Assembly: GCA_036375895.1 (NCBI GenBank)
Contig: DASVBJ010000248.1
Location: 1 to 9,730 of the forward strand
Direction of reading: 5' to 3'
DNA length: 9,730 bases
Source of the DNA: DASVBJ01 sp036375895
GTDB lineage: Bacteria > Actinomycetota > Actinomycetes > JACCUZ01
In this document: positions 1-5,573 of the stretch, one piece after another
Layout: each line of letters opens with the position of its first letter
Position numbering within the stretch: the stretch's first letter is position 1
Made by a program: the position numbers and the translations under genes
The notes under the pieces: generated by a model
The model's input: the letters and a program-made list of their open reading frames with translations, nothing else
Told to the model about the DNA's origin: nothing
Databases searched by the model: none

Positions 1-1709
1 TCGCCGCCGTACTCCTCGGCCACCAGGTTGTACTCGGTCAGCTGCTGCTTGACCTTGTCGGGGTTGGCCCCCTCCTTGTCGATCTTGTTGACCGCCACCA
101 CGATCGGCACGTCGGCCGCCTGCGCGTGGTTGAGGGCCTCGATCGTCTGCGGCATCACGCCGTCGTCGGCCGCCACCACGAGCACCGCGATGTCGGTGAC
201 CTTCGCACCGCGGGCACGCATGGCGGTGAAGGCCTCGTGACCGGGGGTGTCGATGAAGGTGATCGCCCGGTCGAGGCCGTCGTGGGTGGTGTGCACCTGG
301 TAGGCGCCGATGGCCTGGGTGATGCCGCCGGCCTCGCCGGAGATGACGTCGGTCTTGCGGATCGCGTCGAGCAGCTTGGTCTTTCCGTGGTCGACGTGAC
401 CCATGACCGTGACGACCGGCGGACGGGCGACGAGCTCGTCGTCGTCGTACTCCTCGCCGTCGAAGTCGATGTCGAACGACTCGAGCAGCTCGCGGTCCTC
501 GTCCTCGGGGCTGACGATCTGCACCTCGTAGCCGAGCTCGGCACCGAGCAGCGCGAAGGTCTCCTCGTCGAGCGACTGGGTGGCGGTGGCCATCTCACCG
601 AGGTGGAACAGCACCGTCACCAGCGACGCCGGGTTGGCGTCGATCTTCTCGGCGAAGTCGGTCAGCGAGGACCCGCGGGCGAGCCGCACGACGGTCGAGC
701 CGTCGCCGCGCGGGACCTGGACGCCGCCGATCGACGGCGCCGCCATGTTGTCGAACTCCTGGCGCCGCTGCTTCTTCGACTTGCGTCCCCGACGCGGCGG
801 GCCGCCGGGACGCCCGAAGGCACCCGCCGTACCGCCCCTGCGGGGACCGCCACCGCGGCCACCACCGCCCGGACGGCCACCGCCGCCGGGACCGAAGCCG
901 CCACCGCCGCCGGCACCGGCACCGCCGGGACGACCGGGCGCGCCGGGCCGGCCGGCGCCGCCGCGGCCACCGGGGCCGGGACGGCCGGGTGCTCCACCGC
1001 GGCCTCCGACACCAGGCGCCGGACGCTGGGGCATCATGCCGGGGTTCGGGCGCGGGCCGCCCGGCCGCGGGCCACCAGGGCCGCCGCCGGCGGGCGGACG
1101 CGGCGCACCAGCGCCGGGGGCGCCGGGACGGGCACCGCCGGGACGCGGCATGCCGCTGCTGCCGCCTGAGGTGAAGGGGTTGTTGCCGGGCCGGGGACCG
1201 GGGCGGCCCATGCCGGAGCTGCCGCCGGACGTGAACGGGTTGTTGCCCGGACGGGGACCTGCCGGGCGGGGGCCCGGGGAGGGCGCGGCCGGGCGAGCCG
1301 GCGACTCGGGCTGGCCGACCTCGGGCGCCGGGGCCTGCGCGGCCGCGGGGCGAGGCGCCTCCGGGGCCGCGGGTGGCTCCACCGGGGCGGGCGCGGGAGC
1401 GGGCGCGGGGGCCGGCTTCGGCGCGCTCGGGGCGGCCTCGGCCGGCGCCGACTCGACGACCGTCGGCTCCGGCTTCGCCGGCGCGGACGGCTTGGGGGCG
1501 GCAGCGGCCTTCTTCGCCGCCGGCTTCTTCGCCGGGGCAGCCGCGGCGCCGCCGGCAGGGAAGGCGTCCTTCAACTTGCGTACGACGGGGGGCTCGACGG
1601 TCGACGACGCCGACCGGACGAACTCCCCGAGCTCTTGGAGCTTGGTCATGACGACCTTGCTCTCGACACCGAGCTCCTTGGCGAGCTCGTAGACCCGGAC
1701 CTTTGCCAC
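1..1709 (-). CDS. infB: Translation initiation factor IF-2 (partial, C-terminus beyond the window)
   Basis: IF-2 is the GTPase that brings initiator fMet-tRNA to the 30S subunit and promotes 70S joining. The GTG start at 1709 gives MAKVRVYELAKELGV, the usual N-terminus, with AGGAG four bases upstream. Visible in order: N-terminal helical IF2_N segment (about 1-50); Ala/Pro/Lys-rich stretch (50-150); duplicated RPGNNPFTSGGSSGM unit (from about 153); long Gly/Arg/Pro linker to about 310; Lys/Arg-rich segment before AAPSIGG; second IF2_N domain (about 335-390); acidic segment; and the G domain with GHVDHGKT (437-444, G1), DTPGH (487-491, G3) and NKID (541-544, G4). About 569 codons lie in the window. 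Actinobacterial IF-2 is usually about 900-1000 residues, so roughly 400 residues (rest of the G domain, domains II-IV) lie outside. It is the last visible gene of the rimP-nusA-ylxR-infB operon and is preceded by an unusual leader. The identification is secure. Confidence 0.98.
   Translation of the reverse strand, partial: MAKVRVYELAKELGVESKVVMTKLQELGEFVRSASSTVEPPVVRKLKDAFPAGGAAAAPAKKPAAKKAAAAPKPSAPAKPEPTVVESAPAEAAPSAPKPAPAPAPAPAPVEPPAAPEAPRPAAAQAPAPEVGQPESPARPAAPSPGPRPAGPRPGNNPFTSGGSSGMGRPGPRPGNNPFTSGGSSGMPRPGGARPGAPGAGAPRPPAGGGPGGPRPGGPRPNPGMMPQRPAPGVGGRGGAPGRPGPGGRGGAGRPGAPGRPGGAGAGGGGGFGPGGGGRPGGGGRGGGPRRGGTAGAFGRPGGPPRRGRKSKKQRRQEFDNMAAPSIGGVQVPRGDGSTVVRLARGSSLTDFAEKIDANPASLVTVLFHLGEMATATQSLDEETFALLGAELGYEVQIVSPEDEDRELLESFDIDFDGEEYDDDELVARPPVVTVMGHVDHGKTKLLDAIRKTDVISGEAGGITQAIGAYQVHTTHDGLDRAITFIDTPGHEAFTAMRARGAKVTDIAVLVVAADDGVMPQTIEALNHAQAADVPIVVAVNKIDKEGANPDKVKQQLTEYNLVAEEYGG
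1141..1260 (-). repeat. 60-bp tandem direct repeat inside infB
   Basis: Two adjacent 60-base units (1201-1260, then 1141-1200 in reading order) both encode RPGNNPFTSGGSSGM followed by GRPGP or PRPGG. The DNA copies differ mainly at wobble positions, for example in the codons of FTSGG, so the peptide is conserved more strictly than the DNA. The repeat sits at the entrance of the Gly/Arg/Pro-rich linker between the N-terminal segment and the second IF2_N domain. GNNPF-type motifs are common in actinobacterial IF-2; the duplication itself is read directly from the sequence. Confidence 0.85.
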
Positions 1710-1722
1710 AACTCTCCTGTCT

Positions 1723-1756
1723 CGGTCCGGGCCGGGTCACTCACCGGCACAGACCG
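1723..1756 (-). promoter_or_regulatory. Possible stem-loop just before the infB ribosome binding site
   Basis: On the minus strand CGGTC (1756-1752) can pair with GACCG (1727-1723), and inside it CCGG (1747-1744) can pair with CCGG (1735-1732), with a 4x4 internal loop and an 8-base apical loop. The stem ends four bases before AGGAG. It could affect access to the ribosome binding site. The pairing is modest for such GC-rich DNA, so this is a candidate only. Confidence 0.3.
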
Positions 1757-1759
1757 TCG

Positions 1760-1805
1760 TTACTGCACGGGGGCACTCATTTCTGCGTGCTCATCGGGTG
1801 CTCAT
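1760..1805 (-). other. Chain of three overlapping mini-ORFs upstream of infB
   Basis: Three ATG-initiated mini-ORFs follow each other: MSTR-stop (1805-1791), MSTQK-stop (1794-1777) and MSAPVQ-stop (1780-1760). The first two TGA stops overlap the next ATG as ATGA, the arrangement used for translational coupling, and the three ORFs use all three reading frames in turn. Each begins ATGAG; the first two share ATGAGCAC. No strong Shine-Dalgarno precedes the first ATG; GGAAGCGGG lies 11 bases away. The last stop is 50 bases upstream of the infB GTG. It is not known whether they are translated; the repeated ATGAGCAC could instead be an RNA or protein-binding motif. Confidence 0.5.
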
Positions 1806-1871
1806 CAGCTGTTCGACCCGCTTCCGGACTCGACTGGCCTTACCTGGAACTGCGGACCGCAGGGCACACAA

Positions 1872-1893
1872 CACCCGCGCCAGGGCGCGGATG
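1872..1893 (-). terminator. GC-rich hairpin after ylxR (possible attenuator or processing site)
   Basis: On the minus strand, CATCCGCGC pairs with GCGCGGGTG around a CCTG loop: nine base pairs including one G-U. It begins 22 bases after the ylxR stop and is followed by TTGTGT, only a weak U tract. Because infB must be transcribed through it from the upstream promoter, it is more likely a partial terminator, attenuator or RNase site than a full stop, unless infB has its own promoter here. A second short palindrome, CTGCG-GTC-CGCAG, follows at 1862-1850. Confidence 0.45.
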
Positions 1894-1915
1894 GTCGCGG
1901 TCTCGCTGCATGAGT

Positions 1916-2203
1916 CTAACGCGTCGCGGGCCCCGGCCGCTTCCCGGCGGCGGCCACGGCCGCGCGCAGCGCGCTCAGGTCCAGCGGGCCCGGCGCACGC
2001 AGAGCCCGCGAGAACGCCCGTCTCCGCTCGGCGAGGTCGATGCACGCGGCCCGAGGATGGACGTGGGCCCCCCGCCCCGGGAGCACCCGCCGCGGGTCGG
2101 CGACCACCGCCCCGTCTCGGGCGACGACACGCAGCAGCGTCGCGGCCGGGGCCCGCTCCCGGCAGCCGACGCAGGTGCGGGTGGGGCCCCCCTGGCTGGT
2201 CAC
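1916..2203 (-). CDS. ylxR: YlxR family (DUF448) RNA-binding protein
   Basis: A 95-residue protein of the YlxR/DUF448 family, a small basic fold found between nusA and infB in many bacteria and thought to bind nucleic acid. The N-terminal TCVGCRER motif (Cys11, Cys14) is the family hallmark, followed by LLRVVARDGAVVADPRRVLPGRGAHVHP and the C-terminal helix with AFSRALR. The GTG at 2203 is the only start codon before the TCVGCR motif and lies 6 bases after the nusA stop. No clear Shine-Dalgarno is visible, so translation may be coupled to nusA. The C-terminal Ala/Pro-rich tail (about 70-95) is poorly conserved in the family. Reports link YlxR to RNase P and to transcriptional effects in other bacteria; neither can be judged from this sequence. 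Confidence 0.93.
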   Translation of the reverse strand: MTSQGGPTRTCVGCRERAPAATLLRVVARDGAVVADPRRVLPGRGAHVHPRAACIDLAERRRAFSRALRAPGPLDLSALRAAVAAAGKRPGPATR

Positions 2204-2209
2204 CGAAAG

Positions 2210-3199
2210 TCAGGCTCGGCTGTCCGGGGCCGCCGCCTCGACGTCGGGCCGGATGTCGATGCGCCAGCCGGTCAGTCGCGCGGCCAGCCGGGCGTTCTGG
2301 CCCTCGCGGCCGATGGCGAGCGACAGCTGGTAGTCGGGCACCGTGATGCGGGCCGCGCGGGCCTCCGGGTCGACGATCTCGACGTGCGACACGCGGGCGG
2401 GCTGCAGCGCCTGGGCCAGGAAGGTCGCCGGGTCGTCCGACCAGTCGACGATGTCGATCTTCTCCCCGTGCAGCTCGGCCATCACCGCGCGGGCCCGGGC
2501 ACCCATCGGGCCGATGCAGGCGCCCTTGGCGTTGACGCCCGGGCGGTGGGACCGGACGGCGATCTTGCTGCGGTGGCCCGCCTCACGGGCGATGGCGGCG
2601 ATCTCGACGGTGCCGTCGGCGATCTCGGGCACCTCGAGGGCGAACAGCTTCCGCACCAGGTTGGGGTGCGTGCGCGAGAGGGTGATCGCGGGCCCCCGCA
2701 GGCCCTTGCGGACCTGCACCACGTAGCAGCGGATCCGGCTGCCGTGCTCGTAGCTCTCCCCCGGCACCTGCTCGGGCGGCGGCAGCACCCCCTCCACCCG
2801 GCCCAGGTCGACGAAGACGTTGCGCGGGTCCTTGCCCTGCTGGATCACCCCCGAGACGATGTCGCCCTCCTTGCCCGCGAACTCGCCGAAGGTCTGCTCG
2901 TCCTCGGCGTCGCGGAGGCGTTGCAGGATCACCTGCTTGGCCGTGGTCGCCGCGATCCGGCCGAAGCCGGTCGGCGTGTCGTCCCACTCGCGCACGACGT
3001 TGCCCTCGTCGTCGGTCTCCGCGGCCCAGACGGTGACGTGGCCGGACTTGCGGTCGAGCTCGACCCGGGCCGTCGGCTGGTGGCCCTCGGTGCGCTGGTA
3101 GGCGATGAGGAGCGCCTGCTCGATGGCCTCGACCAGCAGCGAGAAGGAGATCTCCTTCTCGCGCTCCAGCGAACGCAAGGCGTTCATGTCGATGTCCAC
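2210..3199 (-). CDS. nusA: Transcription termination/antitermination factor NusA
   Basis: NusA binds RNA polymerase and nascent RNA and controls pausing, termination and antitermination. With the start at 3199 the protein has 329 residues: N-terminal RNAP-binding domain (MDIDMNALRSLEREKEISF, about 1-105, including GFGRIAATTAKQVILQRLR); S1 domain (about 110-178); KH1 (about 205-280, with KGACIGPMGARARAVM); and KH2 (about 285-318, with LAIGREGQNARLAARLTGW). It lacks the C-terminal acidic repeats of enterobacterial NusA, as is normal for Actinobacteria. GTG at 3205 overlaps the rimP stop as GTGA, but GGAGGA directly abuts it. GTG at 3199 has a proper 6-base spacer, and MDIDM matches the N-terminus I recall for actinobacterial homologues. 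ATG at 3187 is too far from the Shine-Dalgarno. Confidence 0.97.
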   Translation of the reverse strand: MDIDMNALRSLEREKEISFSLLVEAIEQALLIAYQRTEGHQPTARVELDRKSGHVTVWAAETDDEGNVVREWDDTPTGFGRIAATTAKQVILQRLRDAEDEQTFGEFAGKEGDIVSGVIQQGKDPRNVFVDLGRVEGVLPPPEQVPGESYEHGSRIRCYVVQVRKGLRGPAITLSRTHPNLVRKLFALEVPEIADGTVEIAAIAREAGHRSKIAVRSHRPGVNAKGACIGPMGARARAVMAELHGEKIDIVDWSDDPATFLAQALQPARVSHVEIVDPEARAARITVPDYQLSLAIGREGQNARLAARLTGWRIDIRPDVEAAAPDSRA

Positions 3200-3211
3200 C
3201 GTCACTCCTCC
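3200..3211 (-). promoter_or_regulatory. Shine-Dalgarno that decides the nusA start
   Basis: GGAGGA (3211-3206) lies within the last codons of rimP. It abuts the GTG at 3205 with no spacer, but is 6 bases from the GTG at 3199. This favours the second GTG as the nusA start and implies coupling to rimP termination at 3202. Confidence 0.6.
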
Positions 3212-3678
3212 GTCTCGTCGCCGGGCCGGTCGGCCCGGTTGAACTCCACCTGGACACGTCCCGTGACCAGCTCGGGCCAGCCGAGCAGCCGGTCGTCGAG
3301 GCGGACCCCGTCCTCGTCGACGTCCCCGACGCGACCGGTCACCGTCGTGCCGTCGGCGAGGGTCGCCTCGACCAGGCGCGCCCGGGCCCGCCGCCAGTGC
3401 CTCGGCTGCGTCAACGGCCGGTCGACACCCGGCGAGGTCACCTCGAGGACGTAGGGGCCCCCGCCCATCACGTCGCTCTCGTCGAGCGCCGTCGAGACGG
3501 CCGTGCTGACCGTGGCGACGGTGTCGAGGCCCACCCCGCCGTCCTGGTCGACGACCACGCGGAGCAGGCGACGCTTGCCGGCAGGGGTGACCTGGACGTC
3601 CTCGAGGTCGGGACCGCAGCCGGAGACGACCGGCTCGAGCAGGCGCAGGAGGGCCTCACGGGTTGGGGCCTTGCCCAT
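3202..3678 (-). CDS. rimP: Ribosome maturation factor RimP
   Basis: RimP (DUF150, formerly YhbC) assists 30S subunit maturation in the cytoplasm. The protein has 158 residues, normal for the family. The N-terminal alpha/beta domain (about 1-83) carries LEDVQVTPAGKRRLLRVVVD and ends in the hallmark YVLEVTSPGVDRPLT (76-90). The C-terminal Sm-like beta-barrel domain (about 92-148) follows, with a short acidic tail. The ATG at 3678 is preceded by GAGGAGG with about five bases of spacing. It is the first gene of the operon, and its stop overlaps the alternative nusA GTG. A plausible promoter lies just upstream. Identification is firm. Confidence 0.97.
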   Translation of the reverse strand: MGKAPTREALLRLLEPVVSGCGPDLEDVQVTPAGKRRLLRVVVDQDGGVGLDTVATVSTAVSTALDESDVMGGGPYVLEVTSPGVDRPLTQPRHWRRARARLVEATLADGTTVTGRVGDVDEDGVRLDDRLLGWPELVTGRVQVEFNRADRPGDETEE

Positions 3679-3715
3679 CGGGACCTCCTCGCTCTGCTGT
3701 TGTCACTCGCCACAG

Positions 3716-3745
3716 ACCTTAGCGGGTGCGGCGTCGTGGGATCAT
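3716..3745 (-). promoter_or_regulatory. Candidate promoter of the rimP-nusA-ylxR-infB operon
   Basis: On the minus strand TAAGGT (3721-3716) fits the actinobacterial -10 pattern TANNNT, 37 bases before the rimP ATG. The -35 side is weak: ATGATC (3745-3740) at 18-base spacing matches TTGACA at only three positions. The region is the only space between the divergent genes, so a promoter is expected here; the exact position is inferred. Confidence 0.4.
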
Positions 3746-3812
3746 GGCGCGCGGACCGGCCACAGCCCACCGCCCGCCCGTTCACCTGCCCACCGAGAGG
3801 ACCCGCGCGCCC

Positions 3813-4352
3813 ATGACCGACGCCGGACCCAGCCGGCGCGCCGTGCTCGTCGGGGGCGGGTTGCTCGCCCTGGGCGCCTGTACGACGGGTGGCGGGCCGG
3901 TCCCGCGGCCGACTCCCCGGCCGGACGACCTGTTGCGGGCCGAGGTGACGAGCGCGGTACAGGCGCTGGCCGACCTCTACGCGGCCACGCTCGTGGTGCA
4001 CCCGACCCTGGCCGCGCGGCTCGGCCCGCTCGCGGCGGAACACCGGTCCCACCTCGACGCGCTGCTCGACGGCGCGCCGCGGCCGACGCCGTCGACCAGC
4101 TCCGGGACTCCCTCCACCGGCGCCAGCCCGTCGACCGCCGCCCCGTCGACCGGCGCCCCGCCGACCGGCCCGTCCGCAGTGCCACGGACCCCGGCGGCCG
4201 CGGTGTCCCGGCTGGCGGCGGCGGAGCGCCGCGCGGCCGGAGAGCGCGTCGGCCAGGCCGTGCGCGCGACCGCCCCCGAGCTCGCCCGGCTCGTCGCCGC
4301 GGTCGGCGCCTGCGAGGCGGCGCACGCGGCCCTGCTCGGAGCCACCCGGTGA
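3813..4352 (+). CDS. Putative Tat-exported lipoprotein with ferritin-like helices
   Basis: The 179-residue product begins MTDAGPSRRAVLVGGG and continues to a lipobox LGAC (20-23). The SRR plus hydrophobic stretch suggests Tat export followed by lipid attachment at Cys23. The mature part is helical: 37-88 with Glu44 and Glu76/His80, then a Pro/Ser/Thr/Gly linker (about 90-126) built on PSTGA repeats, then 127-178 with several Glu (138, 144, 156) and an ExxH at 168-171. Four helices with such Glu/His positions resemble a ferritin-like bundle, although I recognise no specific family. It overlaps the next gene, a DUF4439 ferritin-like protein, by 4 bases, supporting a shared role. The ATG at 3813 is chosen because it places the twin arginine normally; a GTG at 3726 would add 29 residues before the signal. 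The function is unknown. Confidence 0.75.
   Translation: MTDAGPSRRAVLVGGGLLALGACTTGGGPVPRPTPRPDDLLRAEVTSAVQALADLYAATLVVHPTLAARLGPLAAEHRSHLDALLDGAPRPTPSTSSGTPSTGASPSTAAPSTGAPPTGPSAVPRTPAAAVSRLAAAERRAAGERVGQAVRATAPELARLVAAVGACEAAHAALLGATR
4110..4172 (+). repeat. 15-bp imperfect tandem repeats coding PSTGA-type units
   Basis: Within the lipoprotein gene, three head-to-tail 15-base units (4128-4142, 4143-4157, 4158-4172) encode PSTAA, PSTGA and PPTGP. A fourth related unit (PSTGA, 4110-4124) precedes them after one Ser codon. They form a flexible linker between the two helical halves of the protein. Such repeats can vary in number between strains. Confidence 0.75.
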
Positions 4353-4768
4353 GCGACGTCACGGCGCTGCAGGAGGCGCTGGCCGGTGAGCACGCGACGA
4401 TCTACGGCTACGGCGTCGCCGGCGGGCACCTCTCCGGCGCCGACCGGCGCCGGGCACTGGCCGCGGAGACCGCCCACCGGGCCCGTCGTGACCAGCTGCA
4501 GGCGCTGCTCGTCGAGCGCGGCGCCGAGCCGGTGGCCTCCGCCCCGGCCTACCGGCTGCCCCGTCGCGTGACCACCGCGGCCGACGCGCGGCTGCTGGCG
4601 ACCGAGCTCGAGGAACGGCTGGCCGACGTGTGGGCCGACGTGGTGGGCGACGTGCAAGATGACCTCCGCGACCTCGCCGCGCGGGCGCTGCAGGACGCCG
4701 CGGTCCGGGCGGCCGGCTGGCGCGGGGGCAGCGTGCCCTTCCCGGGGCTTCCCGAGCGCGCTGGGTGA
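4349..4768 (+). CDS. DUF4439 ferritin-like protein
   Basis: The 139-residue product matches the DUF4439 ferritin-like family, commonly found near rimP/nusA and proS in Actinobacteria. It starts at the GTG at 4349, which overlaps the preceding TGA as GTGA, so it is translationally coupled to the lipoprotein gene. Helix A contains EHATIYGYGV (Glu14), helix B ETAHRARRDQL with an ExxH (Glu40, His43), helix C LLATELEERLADVW (Glu86/Glu89), and helix D DLRDLAARALQDAAVRAAGW, which has no ExxH. The di-iron ligand set of true ferritins is therefore incomplete and iron binding is uncertain. No signal peptide or membrane segment is seen, so the protein is probably cytoplasmic, unlike its lipoprotein neighbour. 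The C-terminal GGSVPFPGLPERAG is a loop-like tail. Function is unknown. Confidence 0.85.
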   Translation: MSDVTALQEALAGEHATIYGYGVAGGHLSGADRRRALAAETAHRARRDQLQALLVERGAEPVASAPAYRLPRRVTTAADARLLATELEERLADVWADVVGDVQDDLRDLAARALQDAAVRAAGWRGGSVPFPGLPERAG

Positions 4769-4812
4769 CTGACCCCCGGCTCTCGCGGCGAGGGGAACGA
4801 GCTCAGGTCACC
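4764..4812. terminator. Candidate bidirectional terminator between convergent genes
   Basis: GGTGACTGA (4764-4772) can pair with TCA-G-GTCACC (4803-4812), giving nine pairs with one bulged G. Inside, CCCC and CTC can pair with GAG and GGGG around a short loop. The outer arms include the DUF4439 stop codon (4766-4768) and the TauE/SafE stop codon (4803-4805, reverse). No U tract is present, which is common for actinobacterial terminators. With only 34 bases between the two ORFs, a shared terminator is expected. Confidence 0.45.
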
Positions 4813-5570
4813 ACGTCGTAGCCGAGCTTGAGGATCAGCGCCGAAACGACGGTCAGGAACACGACCCGGACGAAGGCGCTCCCCCGACGGATCGCCGTGT
4901 GCGCGCCGAGCCACCCGCCTGCGACGTTGCAGACGCCCATCGACAGCCCGAGTCCCCACAGCGGGGCGCCCTGCGGCACGAACACGAGCAGGGCACCGAG
5001 ATTGGTGCCGAGGTTGACGATGCGCGCCTTGGCCGACGCCTGCAGGAAGGAGTAGCCGAGCACGCCGACCAGCAGGATCACCAGGAAGCTGCCCGTGCCG
5101 GGCCCGAGGATGCCGTCGTAGAACCCGATGCCCGCCCCGCCGAGCATCGCGACGAGGTAGTGGCGACGGCCGTGCCACCGCAGCGCCTGGACCTCGCCGA
5201 CCGACGGCCGCCGCACGACGTACGCGGCCACCGCGACCAGTGCCACCAGCACGATCGGCTGGAACACGTCTCGGGGCAGCAGCGAGGCGCACAGGGCGCC
5301 GAGCGCCGCGCCGAGCAGCGCGACTCCTGCCATCGGCAGCGCCGTCCGCAGGTCGGGGCGGACCTTGCGGTAGTAGGCGGTCGCGGCCACCGACGTCCCG
5401 CAGATGCTGGACAGCTTGTTCGTCGCGAGCACGGCGGCCGGTGACGCACCGGGCAGCCAGATCAGCAGCGCCGGCAGCTGCACGAGGCCGCCGCCGCCGG
5501 AGACCGCGTCGATCCAGCCGGCGAAGCCGGCGGCGAGGCAGAGCAGGACGACGTCGGAGAGCTCGGGCAC
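4803..5570 (-). CDS. TauE/SafE family membrane protein (YfcA-type)
   Basis: A 255-residue integral membrane protein of the TauE/SafE family, which includes putative exporters of sulfite, sulfoacetate and other small organic anions. The family's internal duplication is visible: the first half has GFAGWIDAVSGGGGLVQLPAL and LATNKLSSICGT (15-59), the second YDGILGPGTGSFLVILLV and AKARIVNLGTNLGALLVF (151-198). About eight hydrophobic segments are seen (roughly 5-24, 28-42, 78-98, 103-119, 138-152, 158-175, 188-222, 233-250). The GTG start at 5570 lies 3 bases after the stop of the HAD gene, so the two are probably co-transcribed and coupled; the upstream Shine-Dalgarno is weak. The substrate cannot be told: no sulfur-metabolism gene is nearby. 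Confidence 0.9.
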   Translation of the reverse strand: MPELSDVVLLCLAAGFAGWIDAVSGGGGLVQLPALLIWLPGASPAAVLATNKLSSICGTSVAATAYYRKVRPDLRTALPMAGVALLGAALGALCASLLPRDVFQPIVLVALVAVAAYVVRRPSVGEVQALRWHGRRHYLVAMLGGAGIGFYDGILGPGTGSFLVILLVGVLGYSFLQASAKARIVNLGTNLGALLVFVPQGAPLWGLGLSMGVCNVAGGWLGAHTAIRRGSAFVRVVFLTVVSALILKLGYDVVT

Positions 5571-5573
5571 CCG

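Larger units (their letters stand above)
1710..1915 (-). promoter_or_regulatory. infB leader between ylxR and infB, probably a structured regulatory region
   Basis: This 206-base stretch holds no conventional gene although the flanking genes belong to one operon. In reading order it carries a 9-bp hairpin (1893-1872) with a following TTGTGT, a short palindrome (1862-1850), a purine-rich segment, three overlapping mini-ORFs (1805-1760), a possible stem (1756-1723) and the infB Shine-Dalgarno AGGAG (1718-1714). From memory, unverified, Streptomyces infB is preceded by a similar stretch with repeated ATGAGYAC units followed by CGACGGTC; the same CGACGGTC occurs here after the last mini-ORF. This layout suggests attenuation, RNA processing or translational control of infB. 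The function is inferred. Confidence 0.55.

Noticed and set aside
126..1692. Long plus-strand open frames opposite infB, rich in Pro, Gly, Arg and Ala
   Set aside because: They are antisense to a secure infB reading frame and owe their length to the lack of AT-rich stop codons in GC-rich repeats; no family resemblance or ribosome binding site.
1840..1911. 23-codon ORF (MQRDRDHPRP...) starting 5 bases after the ylxR stop
   Set aside because: No Shine-Dalgarno at a suitable distance is evident, and the Arg/Pro-rich product overlaps the hairpin; probably chance.
1791..2045. 84-codon minus-strand frame overlapping ylxR and ending in MSTR
   Set aside because: Its first half lies out of frame inside ylxR. 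A shorter version from the GTG at 1874 would give 27 basic residues ending in MSTR, but nothing supports its translation; only the terminal mini-ORF is kept as a candidate.
1703..3454. 583-codon plus-strand open frame opposite ylxR, nusA and rimP
   Set aside because: Antisense shadow of three conserved genes; the product has no recognisable domain and the composition expected of reversed codons.
3700..3725. TTGTCA as a -35 box for the plus-strand lipoprotein operon
   Set aside because: The only nearby TA-containing -10 candidate (TAGCGG) is 14 bases away and a poor match; the promoter could not be placed.
3726..3812. Longer lipoprotein start at GTG 3726 or ATG 3744
   Set aside because: It would place 23-29 residues before an otherwise normal twin-arginine signal and lacks a good ribosome binding site.
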